Shown here: in pieces, positions 51,505-60,257 of the stretch
Numbering within the stretch: the first letter of the stretch is position 1
How the letters are laid out: the number at the start of each line of letters is the position of its first letter
Assembly: GCA_963809815.1 (NCBI GenBank)
Contig: CAWELM010000014.1
Span: 62,001 to 126,000, forward strand
Length of the DNA stretch: 64,000 bases
Reading direction: 5' to 3'
Source: CAVVJA01 sp963809815
GTDB taxonomy: Bacteria; Actinomycetota; Actinomycetes; Mycobacteriales; Jatrophihabitantaceae
Translations under genes and position numbers: made by a program
Notes under the pieces: model-generated
The model's input: the letters and a program-made list of their open reading frames with translations, nothing else
The model's database searches: none
Told to the model about the DNA's origin: nothing

Positions 51505-52209
51505 CTAGTGGATGAGCAGGCTGATGCCGACGTATTGGCAGGCCGCGGCCGCGCAGACGTAGGCGTGGAACACCTCGTGGAAACCGAAGACGGCGGGAAA
51601 GGGGTCAGGCGATCGGCGGTAGTAGGTCACCGCGCCGACGGTGTAAAGCACGCCGCCGGCCAGCAACAGGAGGACGGGGCCGATGCCGTCGTGGACCCAG
51701 ACCGCCGGCGCGGCCAGGCCAGCGGTCCAGCCCAGCCCGATGAATATCGCCCCGACGAGCTTCTCCGGCGCGTTCATCCACACCAGATGCGTCACGATCG
51801 CGGCCAGGGTCAGCCCGCACAGCACACTCAGGCCGACCGCAGCATAGAGTTTGGGAGCAGCAAGCAAGAACGCGGCGGTTCCGGTGCCGGCAATCAACAA
51901 GAAGATCATCACGTGGTCCAGACGCTGCAGCCAGCGACTCGCCAGCGAACCCCAGTTGCCGCGGTGATACAGCGCGCTGATCCCGAACAGTCCGGTCACG
52001 CTCGCGGCGAAGATCGCGACCGCAATGATCTGCCGGGCCCCGTGGGCGTGCGCCAGCAGCAGCGTGCCGGTCACCAGCGACGCCCCGAACCACAGCAGAT
52101 GCAGCCAGCCCCGTAGCGCCGGCTTCGGGTAATACAGGCCGCGGCGGGTGTCAAAGAGCATCGGCCGCGACACGGCACTGGCCATGCCGGTGGAGTCGGC
52201 GCGAATCAT
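51505..52209 (-). CDS. Hemolysin III/TrhA family membrane protein
   Basis: A 234-residue seven-TM protein of the PAQR/hemolysin III family. GISALYHRGNW and RLDHVMIFLLIAGT carry the metal-site Ser/His/Asp, and GFHEVFHAYVCAAA the final His pair. ATG 52209 has GGAGG upstream. Members are membrane regulators of lipid homeostasis, not true toxins in most bacteria. Confidence 0.92.
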   Translation of the reverse strand: MIRADSTGMASAVSRPMLFDTRRGLYYPKPALRGWLHLLWFGASLVTGTLLLAHAHGARQIIAVAIFAASVTGLFGISALYHRGNWGSLASRWLQRLDHVMIFLLIAGTGTAAFLLAAPKLYAAVGLSVLCGLTLAAIVTHLVWMNAPEKLVGAIFIGLGWTAGLAAPAVWVHDGIGPVLLLLAGGVLYTVGAVTYYRRSPDPFPAVFGFHEVFHAYVCAAAACQYVGISLLIH

Positions 52210-52349
52210 CGACAACCTCCGTGTCGTGTCTTTCGAACCTGAAAATCACCTATCGGTGTGATGATCGCCCGGATTCGGAAGCGTCCGCCCTCTGGGACCG
52301 ATCGCGGGGCCGTGAGCTCGGCGACGGACCTTAGCCGGAAGGACATTCG

Positions 52350-52433
52350 CTGTTGCGGGCCCTTCTGACCCTGCATCGTATCGAATTCCGCACGCTGGTT
52401 GTCTTCCAGCGTTTTGTAACCACCACCACTGGT
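52350..52433 (-). pseudogene. Fragment of a cold-shock protein gene
   Basis: The reverse strand encodes SGGGYKTLEDNQRAEFDT and QGQKGPQ, the C-terminal third of a cold-shock domain, matching the CspA at 55331 (SGEGYKSLEDDQRVAFDT and QGQKGPQ). The N-terminal two thirds are lost. Confidence 0.75.
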
Positions 52434-52613
52434 TCGAGCAGCAGCCGCGCTTCGGACGCGGCTACAAGCTCCAAGACCTCTGCGTCTGCGACGCCCGGGA
52501 AACCGCCAGAGCCGCAGTGGCTCAACCGGGTGCACTGCCGCCGCACTGTCGTAGACCCGCGCATCCACGCCAGCCTTGTCCATCGAGGCTGGCCAAAACC
52601 CAGTCCTCGCTGA

Positions 52614-54152
52614 TTAGTCAGCGCGCATCCAGTCGGATACGCGTTCACCGATCATGATGCAGGTGAGGTTGATGTTGGCCCGTGGGATGGCCGGCATGAC
52701 GGACGCGTCGACTACGCGCAGGTTGCGGATGGCGCGGAGCCGGCAGTGCTGGTCGACTACTGCCATCGCGTCGCCCGGTGGCCCCATCCGAGCCGTGCCG
52801 CAGGGATGGAATTGGGTGGCGAGGGTTGCGCGGACGTAGGCCACGAGCGCGTCGTCCGAGCTGATTGTCTCCTCGGTCAGACCGGCGACGTGGTCGGTGT
52901 GGCGGGTGATCTCGGGCTGGTGCGCGATCTGCCACGCGAGGCGGACGCCGGCCACAAGTCGCCGCAGGTCCTCCGGGTTGTCGGCGAAGTTGAGCTGGAT
53001 CAGCGGCTGGGCGCGCGGGTCGGTGCTGGCAAGTAGCAAGCGCCCGCGCGCATGCGGGCGTTCGAGCGCCACAGGCAGGCCGATCGCGAGCGGTGCGCCT
53101 ACGGCCGCCACCGCCTCCGGGCCGCCTAGGGCGGCCACGTCGACGTGGCTGAAGACGACCTGCTGCATGTCGTTGAACTCGCCGGAGCCAGCGGCGGTGT
53201 AGCGCAGGACAATCTGCGCCAGCGGGGTCTCGGGGTTGCAGTTGCCGGGGTTGGGCACCAGCAGCAGCCGGGCGACCGGGTGATCGGTCAGGCCCGCGCC
53301 GACGCCGGGAAGGTCCGCCACCGGTTCGATACCCAACTCGGCCAGCGCAGCGGCAGCGCCGATACCTGAGCGCAGCAGGATCGCGGGCGAGCCGATGGCG
53401 CCGGCGGCCAGGGTGACGCGCCGCCCGCGGACCTGATACCGCTCGTCTGCCACGCCGATGTCGACGCCGACCGCCCGATCGCCGGTGAACAGAACCCGGT
53501 TGACCAGGCAATCTGGCCGGATGGTGAGGTTGGGCCGGTCCCGGGCCGGCAGCAAGTAGGCGACCGCCGTCGACAGACGCAAGCGGCCCCGCCGGTTCTG
53601 CGGGAACGGGCCCACCCCGGTTGCCTCGGGATGGTTGTGGTCGGCGACCTCTGGGAAGCCGAGGCGGCGGCAGACCTGAAAGAAGGCGCGCTGGATCGGG
53701 ATCAGCTCATCCGGCTGCCAGCGGCGAATCGCGATCGGGCCGCCGCGCCCGTGCAGCCCAGCCTCCCCGTCCGGGTCGTCTTCCAACCGGCGAAAGAAGG
53801 GTAGGACGCTCGCCCAGGTCCACTCCTCGTTACCCAACGCCGCCCACTGGTCGTAGTCGGCCGGCACGCCGCGCAGCGCGATCGCGGCGTTGACCGCAGA
53901 TGACCCGCCGATTACCCGCCCACGCGGGTAGGGAATGACCCGGCCTGGCAGGGCCTCCGCGGTCAGCCCCCAGTCGTGCCCGCGCAACGACATCCGCCAG
54001 CTGTCTCGAAGGTCGTCCGGAGTCGAGTCCACAGTGGCGTAGTCCGGGCCCGCCTCCAGCAGCAGCACCCGGCGGCCCGCCTCCTCCGACAGCCGCGCCG
54101 CCAGCACCGCACCGGCGGATCCGCCACCGACGATGATGTCGTCGTACTCCAC
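52614..54152 (-). CDS. GMC-family oxidoreductase (choline dehydrogenase-like)
   Basis: A 512-residue FAD enzyme that oxidises an alcohol. YDDIIVGGGSAGAVLAARLS is the FAD motif, PRGRVIGGSSAVNAAIALRG the GMC signature 1, and GAIGSPAILLRSGIG signature 2. Catalytic His in FHPCGTARMGP, and the tail ANINLTCIMIGER. Starts at ATG 54152. Substrate alcohol unknown. Confidence 0.94.
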   Translation of the reverse strand: MEYDDIIVGGGSAGAVLAARLSEEAGRRVLLLEAGPDYATVDSTPDDLRDSWRMSLRGHDWGLTAEALPGRVIPYPRGRVIGGSSAVNAAIALRGVPADYDQWAALGNEEWTWASVLPFFRRLEDDPDGEAGLHGRGGPIAIRRWQPDELIPIQRAFFQVCRRLGFPEVADHNHPEATGVGPFPQNRRGRLRLSTAVAYLLPARDRPNLTIRPDCLVNRVLFTGDRAVGVDIGVADERYQVRGRRVTLAAGAIGSPAILLRSGIGAAAALAELGIEPVADLPGVGAGLTDHPVARLLLVPNPGNCNPETPLAQIVLRYTAAGSGEFNDMQQVVFSHVDVAALGGPEAVAAVGAPLAIGLPVALERPHARGRLLLASTDPRAQPLIQLNFADNPEDLRRLVAGVRLAWQIAHQPEITRHTDHVAGLTEETISSDDALVAYVRATLATQFHPCGTARMGPPGDAMAVVDQHCRLRAIRNLRVVDASVMPAIPRANINLTCIMIGERVSDWMRAD

Positions 54153-54188
54153 GTCCCTGGGCCTTCCCGCGGGTCACAGCCGAACGGC

Positions 54189-54340
54189 TCACCTGTCCGC
54201 TTGGTCAAGATGATCGTCATATAGCTGGCCGTACAGATCGAGCGTCATCATGGCCGAGGCCCGAGCATCTGTTGAACGGCCTTCGCGTCCGCACCGGCGG
54301 CCATCGCTAGGGACGCCGCGGTGTGGCGCGGACGAAGCTG
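54189..54340 (-). pseudogene. C-terminal fragment of a tyrosine recombinase
   Basis: Frame one encodes RPRHTAASLAMAAGADAKAVQQMLG, and after a shift SAMMTLDLYGQLYDDHLDQ. It matches the last 50 residues of the integrase at 43485 (HTAASLAITSGADVKVVEQM, then ATMTLDLYGHLY). It is the trace of an older integrase. Confidence 0.8.
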
Positions 54341-54609
54341 CTTCGACGTCGGCGGGTAGGAACCCACAGATAGTGTTCCGGACAGAACAGCCGGACGGAG
54401 CGTAGGCATCAGCAAGCACCGCGGGCGTAGAGTCATCTTTACCGCTGGGCTCCTCATCGTTGGCATCCGAGTCAGCCTCGCCCCTCGGCGAACGTCTACT
54501 GGATCCGCTCAGCGGATGTCCGTCCCTACAACCGCAACAGATGGCGGCGTGGTCCGCGCACGGTACGTATCTGCCATGGTGCCGGGACAGCGCGAAGGAG
54601 CCCGGGGCC

Positions 54610-54846
54610 ATGAACATCGACGATCACATCCTGCTGGTGCTCGCGTCCGGCGCGGCCCGTCGCCGGCCGATGACCATAGGAGATTTCGCACGCCGGTTCG
54701 GTGTGAGTCCGCGGATCGTCCTTCCCGCAGCGCAACGGCTGGTCGAAAACGGGCTGGCGGCACCCTCCATGGTCCTGGTGCACGGCGTGCCGACCTTCCA
54801 CGGGCTTATGCCGTTGCCCGAGGCTGACCAGCTAGCTAACCGATGA
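54610..54846 (+). CDS. Small winged-helix-like protein
   Basis: A 78-residue protein starting MNIDDHILLVLASGAARRRP, then MTIGDFARRFGVSPRIVLPA and RLVENGLAAPSMVLVHGVP. The helix-turn-helix reads like a MarR/FadR-type DNA reader. AAGGAG precedes ATG. No known partner. Confidence 0.65.
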   Translation: MNIDDHILLVLASGAARRRPMTIGDFARRFGVSPRIVLPAAQRLVENGLAAPSMVLVHGVPTFHGLMPLPEADQLANR

Positions 54847-55330
54847 GGGTTGGCTGACAACCTGATTCCACTAAGCCCGGACAGGCGCGCCAACTAATCG
54901 AGAGGCTCGAGGTGCTTCTCGCACTGAGGCTCGGCGCCGATGGTTCACGCGCGCGGCACGGTTCCCGGATCCCCCCAACGAGAGTGGCTTGTTCGCCCCC
55001 GATGCCTGCACGCTGCGCCACCGGCACCCGCTGGGCGAACCCCGGTGAACCTCGCGCCTCACCACGAGCAAGGCGTGATTGACGGTTCCGGTCCGTCCCG
55101 CCACCGGGCCAGCCATACTCGGCCGCCACGGCACGACACGCGGCGCGGCGCTGAGTCTGTTACGGTGGTAGTTGGTTGTCAGCAGTTCCTTGTTCGGCTG
55201 AATGCGCGACGCGGGATTTGTTGCAGTTGCGTTTGTCGCCTTCCAGCTTCGGCGAGAGCCGTCATCCGCAAAGACCACGCCGCGCACACGGTGTGCGCGA
55301 GCGACACGGCTTTCCTGAAGGAGAACAGCA
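54847..55330 (+). other. Upstream region of cspA with long leader
   Basis: About 480 bp without a gene. The last ~180 bp before cspA form a likely 5' leader as in cold-shock mRNAs; it includes a hairpin (GCGCACAC/GTGTGCGC, 55282-55298) close to the AAGGAG site. Folding and thermoregulation are inferred. Confidence 0.5.
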
Positions 55331-55534
55331 ATGGCACAAGGCACTGTGAAGTGGTTCAACAGCGAGAAGGGTTTCGGATTCATCGCCCCCGACGACGGCA
55401 GCAAGGACGTCTTCGTTCACTTCTCCGCGATCAGCGGCGAAGGATACAAGAGCCTTGAGGACGACCAGCGGGTCGCGTTCGACACCACCCAGGGGCAAAA
55501 AGGCCCGCAGGCGGAGAACGTCCGCCCCATCTGA
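55331..55534 (+). CDS. Cold-shock protein CspA
   Basis: A 67-residue cold-shock domain: MAQGTVKWFNSEKGFGFIAP (RNP1), then DVFVHFSAISGEGYKSL (RNP2) and QGQKGPQAENVRPI. It binds single-stranded RNA and acts as an RNA chaperone. AAGGAG is 8 bp upstream. A fragment of a paralog is at 52350. Confidence 0.97.
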   Translation: MAQGTVKWFNSEKGFGFIAPDDGSKDVFVHFSAISGEGYKSLEDDQRVAFDTTQGQKGPQAENVRPI

Positions 55535-55736
55535 CCTCTACTCATCCCGCCGGCATGCGGGTAGCCCGGTTTCAGCGCGAGGTTCGGCCGCGACAAGGGG
55601 TCGCAGGACGACGGACACGCTCCACCAAGGGCACCCGCTGTCGCCGACGCTTTCGGTGATCCCCCCGGGCTAGCTCGACGACCGGGTGTGCTGCTGCCGC
55701 CTGGTCGTCGAACGCGAATGCCCGGATGATGACCTC

Positions 55737-56027
55737 ATGACCGATGCCGGAACCCGGATGCGTGTCACGCTTCATCTCGTTCAACAGACGACGGTCACGT
55801 TCGACTCCGCTGACCTGTGGCCGATGCACGGTCCGTACGGGCGATTCGGCGCCAATCTGGCGTCGTTCGCCGAGGAAGTCATGCGTCGGCTCAGCGCCGA
55901 CCAGTACCTCGGCTTCCACTCCGATCCTGCGACGATCACGGTGATCCCGCGGGACGCGGTCAAGCGAATCGACTTCAGCGAGGTTGCCGGGCCACCGCCC
56001 AAGCCGTCGCCGTCGGCAAGCGGTTGA
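55737..56027 (+). CDS. Hypothetical protein
   Basis: A 96-residue protein with MRVTLHLVQQTTVTFDSADL and EEVMRRLSADQYLGFHSDPA, and a C-terminal Pro-rich stretch. I do not recognise a family. The start may also be ATG 55758. No good ribosome site is visible. Confidence 0.55.
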   Translation: MTDAGTRMRVTLHLVQQTTVTFDSADLWPMHGPYGRFGANLASFAEEVMRRLSADQYLGFHSDPATITVIPRDAVKRIDFSEVAGPPPKPSPSASG

Positions 56028-56055
56028 GCGGCAACGAAGTACAGCCACGTGATTG

Positions 56056-56523
56056 TCAGGTCTCGCCCCCGATGTCGACCGTGTAGGCCTCGTAGATCAG
56101 ATCGGACCCACGCTGCCGGTGGCGGACGAGCCGTCCGAGCAGCGCCGTGCCACGATCACGAACTGTGTCGACATCGGGGTTGATATCCGGTTCACCTACC
56201 CAGACTGTCAGATTGTCAAGCAGGTCTTTGATCAGAGCGTGCTCGCGGATCAAGCGGGCTACCGCACCGGATAACCGCGGCGCAGTCGAGAGCAGCTCGC
56301 GGTACAGCCCGTCGGGCCCCTCCGTAACGTCGATATGAGCCCCGAAGTCGGCGGAAAGCTCGTCAAGCGCACCCTGAACGCGTTCAGCCCAGCGTGCCTC
56401 TAGCCCGGGCGCCGGCGCGGCCAACGCGTGTTCCACCGCGCTCATCGATTCGAACAGCTCGGCGCGGCGGCGACGCAATTCCTCCAGCAACGCCCGGTGT
56501 GAGATGGATGAGCTTGGTTCCAT
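56056..56523 (-). CDS. Hemerythrin-like helical protein
   Basis: A 155-residue all-helical protein. SISHRALLEELRRRRAELFE, then FGAHIDVTEGPDGLYRELL, LIREHALIKDLLDNL and DRGTALLGRLVRHRQRGSDL place His/Glu residues as in the four-helix hemerythrin fold, but not all iron ligands are obvious. AGGGAGG precedes ATG 56523. Confidence 0.7.
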   Translation of the reverse strand: MEPSSSISHRALLEELRRRRAELFESMSAVEHALAAPAPGLEARWAERVQGALDELSADFGAHIDVTEGPDGLYRELLSTAPRLSGAVARLIREHALIKDLLDNLTVWVGEPDINPDVDTVRDRGTALLGRLVRHRQRGSDLIYEAYTVDIGGET

Positions 56524-56719
56524 CCATGCCTCCCTAAAGGGCATATGCCTGAGGCGCTGCCAGTTGCCGGATCCAGGCCGCCGAGGTTCGCCCTAGGAGC
56601 TGATTGTCGACTACCGCCTCCGAACATCTCCGGGTGGTTGTTACGTCAGCTGGACCTGGCCGCCCCGCGGGGTAAGGCTCTGCGGCGCGATTTGCGGACG
56701 GATGAGTCCAGGGCTGATT

Positions 56720-56766
56720 CGGGCTTTCAATCTGTAGGTCGCGGGTTCGAGGCCCACGGGACCCAC
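56720..56766. repeat. Decayed third copy of the tRNA-Lys 3' end
   Basis: Aligns with attR (51283-51329) with 7 differences in 47 bp. It shares the A at the CCCAC position that distinguishes attR from attL. Confidence 0.75.
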
Positions 56767-56785
56767 CCGAAGCAGCTCATGGTCG

Positions 56786-57073
56786 TCATTGGTGCTGCAC
56801 AGTGAATCCCAGACTCCCCAGCACCTTGACGGCGCCGGCTTTGCCACCCTCGAAGTCACCGGAGGCAAGCCGCTGACCGGTGGCGAACTCGTACGCCGTG
56901 CCCAAGATTGCCTTGGGCGGGTAGCGGCGCTCCTCCCAGATCAGCTCGTACGTCGTCGCCGGAGCGAACCCGTGCTCGGCGAAGAACTGCTCGGCTCCGA
57001 GCCGGTCGTATTCGGCGATCGCGCGCACTACGTCGTCACGGCTTACCTGGTTCCACGCGATTGAAGGTGCCAT
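56786..57073 (-). CDS. Orphan ScoMcrA-type N-terminal head-domain protein
   Basis: A 95-residue protein: SRDDVVRAIAEYDRLGAEQF, EHGFAPATTYELIWEERRYP and PKAILGTAYEFATGQRL, ending AGAVKVLGSLGFTVQHQ. This is the head domain that in ScoMcrA precedes the DNA-sulfur-binding and nuclease parts. Here it stands alone without a nuclease. GAGAGG precedes ATG 57073. Role unknown. Confidence 0.8.
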   Translation of the reverse strand: MAPSIAWNQVSRDDVVRAIAEYDRLGAEQFFAEHGFAPATTYELIWEERRYPPKAILGTAYEFATGQRLASGDFEGGKAGAVKVLGSLGFTVQHQ

Positions 57074-57107
57074 CTGATCCTCTCGGGTGCCGACGGCGGA
57101 AACCGAG

Positions 57108-57998
57108 TTACCCGCTGGCCCCGTGTGCCTCGACTGTGGCGGCGATCCAGGACTGCGCGGCCGGGGTGTCCACGCGGTAGGAGTACGTGTTAGCAGTACA
57201 AACCGCGTTTGCCCCGAACGAGTTCTCAGCGAGCACGATGTTGGTGCCGCCCAGCAGGTCCGCCCCACCAGAGTCACCGAAGCAGCTTCCGCCGTTGTTC
57301 GAATGGAGCTTGAGAAACTCATCGCTGATCACGTCGTTGCTGGCGACCAGCGTCGTGGCCGCGAAGAACCGGGTAGTCGAGTCACCGGACGACTTCTTGC
57401 AGTTCGGATCGCACGGGCCGCCGCCATTGACGAAGTTCTGCACCCCGTAACCGACGACATCGACCCCGGCGCCCATCGGCAGCGTGTCCACCAGACCGAG
57501 ACTTGGCATAGCTCCGTATTGCCCGGAGGTCGCCGAACTCGGGACAGGCCCACACAGATAGGTGCCGACGCGCCCGGTCGGCGTGGTGCAGCCCGCCTCG
57601 CCGAAGATGATCAGCGCGACGTCGTGGGTGTCGAAGTGCGGCAAGCCGGGCGTGCCGATCTCGAACTGAGGGTCGAAATAGTAGGTGCCGACGAACCAGG
57701 TCCGCTGCGCAGCCGGAGTATTGATCAGATTCGGGTCGAACGATGCCCGCACGAGTGGCGCACCCGTTACCGAGTTATTGCCCAGACCCGACGTGCTCGT
57801 GCTGAAGCAGTGCGCCGCAGTCAGCATCACCGTCGGCGATAGCAACGTGCCCGTACACGAGAAGACCAGATTGTCCGCATAACCCACGTACGGATGGTTA
57901 TTGCCGTCGTAGGTCCCGTTGGTCACTGCTCCAGCTGGCAGCGCGATAGTCACCAAGCTCAGCACGACCAGCAACACGAACGCCAGACGACGACCCAT
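57108..57998 (-). CDS. Secreted trypsin-like serine protease
   Basis: A 296-residue protein with an N-terminal signal peptide (AFVLLVVLSLVTIALPAGA). The S1 triad is present: His in LTAAHCFST, Asp in DTHDVALI and Ser in CFGDSGGADL. Several Cys pairs fit disulfides outside the cell. ATG 57998 has a GAGGGGGGAG upstream. Confidence 0.92.
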   Translation of the reverse strand: MGRRLAFVLLVVLSLVTIALPAGAVTNGTYDGNNHPYVGYADNLVFSCTGTLLSPTVMLTAAHCFSTSTSGLGNNSVTGAPLVRASFDPNLINTPAAQRTWFVGTYYFDPQFEIGTPGLPHFDTHDVALIIFGEAGCTTPTGRVGTYLCGPVPSSATSGQYGAMPSLGLVDTLPMGAGVDVVGYGVQNFVNGGGPCDPNCKKSSGDSTTRFFAATTLVASNDVISDEFLKLHSNNGGSCFGDSGGADLLGGTNIVLAENSFGANAVCTANTYSYRVDTPAAQSWIAATVEAHGASG

Positions 57999-58143
57999 GG
58001 ACTCCCCCCTCAAGATCTTCAACCGGGCTGAACGCACGACGCTACGCCCACCTGGGAGGAGAGCAAAGACGACCAACATCGGTCCAGGGCTACGCCGACG
58101 CAGTACGACGAGCGTGCTCCTCAGTGCGGGCCCGGCGGGAAGA

Positions 58144-58453
58144 TCAATTCGCTCTGGGGAAGTATTCGGCCAGCCCAGACAGCTCTAGTAGCGCTGCTAC
58201 CCGATCGGGCACGTCCCGCAGCAGCACCTGACAGCCCTGGGCCTCGGCGGCGCGGCGCAATCGCACAAGGGCGCTCAGACCGGAGGAGTCGAGGAAGGTC
58301 ACTTCCCCGAGATCAACGATCAGCGGCACGCCGGACTGACTCGTGGGTCAGCAGGTTCGCGCCCCGCATCACGACGTCATCCGCGGTAGCTAGGTCAATA
58401 TCTCCGCTGAGGCGAAGCATCGCCGCAGGCGGCTGGTCGGGCGGCGCGGTCAT
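58144..58453 (-). pseudogene. STAS anti-sigma factor antagonist, one frameshift
   Basis: From ATG 58453: MLRLSGDIDLATADDVVMRG; then a frame change near 58333 leads to PLIVDLGEVTFLDSSGLSAL, VRLRRAAEAQGCQVLL and LLELSGLAEYF. The phospho-Ser is in DSSGL. It would antagonise the anti-sigma activity of the neighbouring protein. One extra base. Confidence 0.8.
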
Positions 58454-58463
58454 GAGCTGGACT

Positions 58464-60104
58464 CTAGGGCAGTCGACGCGGAGAGCGCGCATCGCTAGCG
58501 ATGTCGAGGCGGAACCATACGGTCTTGCCGAGGCTCGGTCCGTTGTTGTGCACGCCCCACGACTGGGCGAGCCTGGCGACGATGCGTAGCCCGCGACCGT
58601 GCGGATCCGAAGCGGCGGGGTCGTGGACCGACACCTCGCCGGTACCGGTGTCGGATACTTCGACGATCACGGTCGACGTGTGGCGTGCGACCGCCAGCCG
58701 GAATGGGGTCCCACCGTGGATGACCGCGTTGGTCGCGAGTTCGGAGACCAGCAGTTCCAGCGTGTCGTGTGCCGCCGGCGGCAACGGTCCGGCCGCCTCG
58801 AGAGCGAATCGACGCGCGGCCCGCGTGGAGTCCGAGTTAGCGGCGAACTCGCGCACCCGCAGCTCTGCGGTTGACGCCGCCGTCGGTACGTTGCCGGCAA
58901 CGGCGGGATCTCGCCGGAGAACGAGCAGCGCGATGTCGTCGAGCGGGGTGTCGGATCCGACGAGGTGCTGCATGACCTCCCGCGAGACTGTCTCCGGATG
59001 AGCAGCGCGCACCGCGTCCCGAAGCCGCTCCAGCCCGGCACCGATCGCCTCATCTCGACGTTCGACGAGTCCGTCCGTGTACAACAGCAGCAGCCCACCA
59101 GGCGGCAGCTCGAAGTGCGTGTCCTCCCTCGGCGCACGCCTCACCGTCCCCAGCGGTGGCCCCGGCCGGACGTCGGCCAAGGTCGTCGGCACGGCGGGCG
59201 CCGCCGCGACGGGCGGCAGGTGCCCGGCGGAGCAGATCGTCCAGTCAGCAAACGGCGGGTACGCGCGGGCACACACGATGGTGACCATGGCCCCGATTTC
59301 GAAGTGCTCGACCTTACGGTCGGTCAGCTCGAGCACATGGGCCGGGCCGTCACCAAGGAGCGCGTAGGCGCGCAGGGCGCTCTTTACCCGACCCATCACC
59401 ACCGCCGCGTGCAGCCCGTGTCCGGCAACATCGCCGGTGATCACCCACAGTGCGCCGTCGGGCAGCAAGAATGCGTCGTACCAGTCACCGCCGATGGCCC
59501 GGTTCTCCGCGGGCACGTACCGCGCGGCGAGCTGCAGCCCGGGCACGTCGGGCAGTCGAACGGGCAGCAGGCTGCGTTCGAGCATTCCGGCAGCCGCGGC
59601 CTCGACTGCGTACTGGCGGGTCCGTATGGTCGCCGCCACGCGTTCGGCGGCAACCTGCAGCAGTTCCTCGTCGTCAAGGGTGAAGTCGCGTGGGGCAAGC
59701 CGCCCGACATGTAACACGCCGAGCAGCCTGGCGTCGAGCGTTAGGGGCACCCCGAGCATGCGCTGGATGCCTTTCTCCCACAGAATCGGATTGGCAACCG
59801 TCGTCTCGTCCACCCGGTGCAGGCGGACGGGCTGGCGGTTAGCGGCGATCCGCCCGGCGAAACCGACGCCAACCGGTACCCGGACGCCTTGCCGCACCTC
59901 CTCCTCCAGCCCCCGCGCCGCCCGCGCGACGAGCTCGTTGGTGCCCACCTCGTGCAGCAGCACCGCAGCAGTGTCCGCATCAAGGATTCCGCGGAGCCGC
60001 TCGAGCACCTCCGACAGAAGCTCGTCGATGTCCATCCCGGTGAGTCCGGCATCGGTGACAGCGAGCAGGTCCGCCAACCGCGGTGAGACGTTGCCTGCCG
60101 TCAC
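58464..60104 (-). CDS. GAF-SpoIIE phosphatase-HATPase regulator
   Basis: A 546-residue protein. GAF domain residues ~10-165 (LDADTAAVLLHEVGTNELVA), PP2C/SpoIIE ~180-375 (RAIGGDWYDAFLLPDGALWV, GLHAAVVMGRVKSAL, GGLLLLYTDGLVERRDEAI), and C-terminal anti-sigma-like HATPase ~400-540 (LLVSELATNAVIHGGTPFRL, then DPHGRGLRIVARLA). It would both dephosphorylate the STAS protein and bind sigma. It lies 10 bp upstream of the STAS gene. Confidence 0.94.
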   Translation of the reverse strand: MTAGNVSPRLADLLAVTDAGLTGMDIDELLSEVLERLRGILDADTAAVLLHEVGTNELVARAARGLEEEVRQGVRVPVGVGFAGRIAANRQPVRLHRVDETTVANPILWEKGIQRMLGVPLTLDARLLGVLHVGRLAPRDFTLDDEELLQVAAERVAATIRTRQYAVEAAAAGMLERSLLPVRLPDVPGLQLAARYVPAENRAIGGDWYDAFLLPDGALWVITGDVAGHGLHAAVVMGRVKSALRAYALLGDGPAHVLELTDRKVEHFEIGAMVTIVCARAYPPFADWTICSAGHLPPVAAAPAVPTTLADVRPGPPLGTVRRAPREDTHFELPPGGLLLLYTDGLVERRDEAIGAGLERLRDAVRAAHPETVSREVMQHLVGSDTPLDDIALLVLRRDPAVAGNVPTAASTAELRVREFAANSDSTRAARRFALEAAGPLPPAAHDTLELLVSELATNAVIHGGTPFRLAVARHTSTVIVEVSDTGTGEVSVHDPAASDPHGRGLRIVARLAQSWGVHNNGPSLGKTVWFRLDIASDARSPRRLP

Positions 60105-60257
60105 GCCGTGTCACCTTAGCGGCCACGCGACCGAACCTCGCAAACCGCAAGGCGCCGGCTGAGAAATGCCAAGTAGCCGTGAACCGTCCCGACATCGGCA
60201 GCGTAGCTAAGGCATACCCATCCCGCGGCGGGTGTACGCGGTGTGGTTCGAAAGGGG

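Larger units (their letters stand above)
51330..56766. mobile_element. Older tandem element between attR and a decayed att copy
   Basis: From 51330 to the third copy of the tRNA-Lys 3' end (56720-56766). It contains a TrhA/hemolysin III gene, a cold-shock fragment, a GMC oxidoreductase, a fragment of a tyrosine recombinase, cspA and a hemerythrin-like gene. The decayed att and integrase fragment suggest an older insertion, but the genes may also be core. Inference only. Confidence 0.55.

Noticed and set aside
54460..54609. N-terminal extension of the winged-helix protein
   Set aside because: AAGGAG and ATG at 54610 give a better start; the extension overlaps the integrase fragment region.
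56641..56868. Minus-strand ORF with VGPVGLEPATYRLK
   Set aside because: Same artefact, from the decayed third tRNA copy at 56720.
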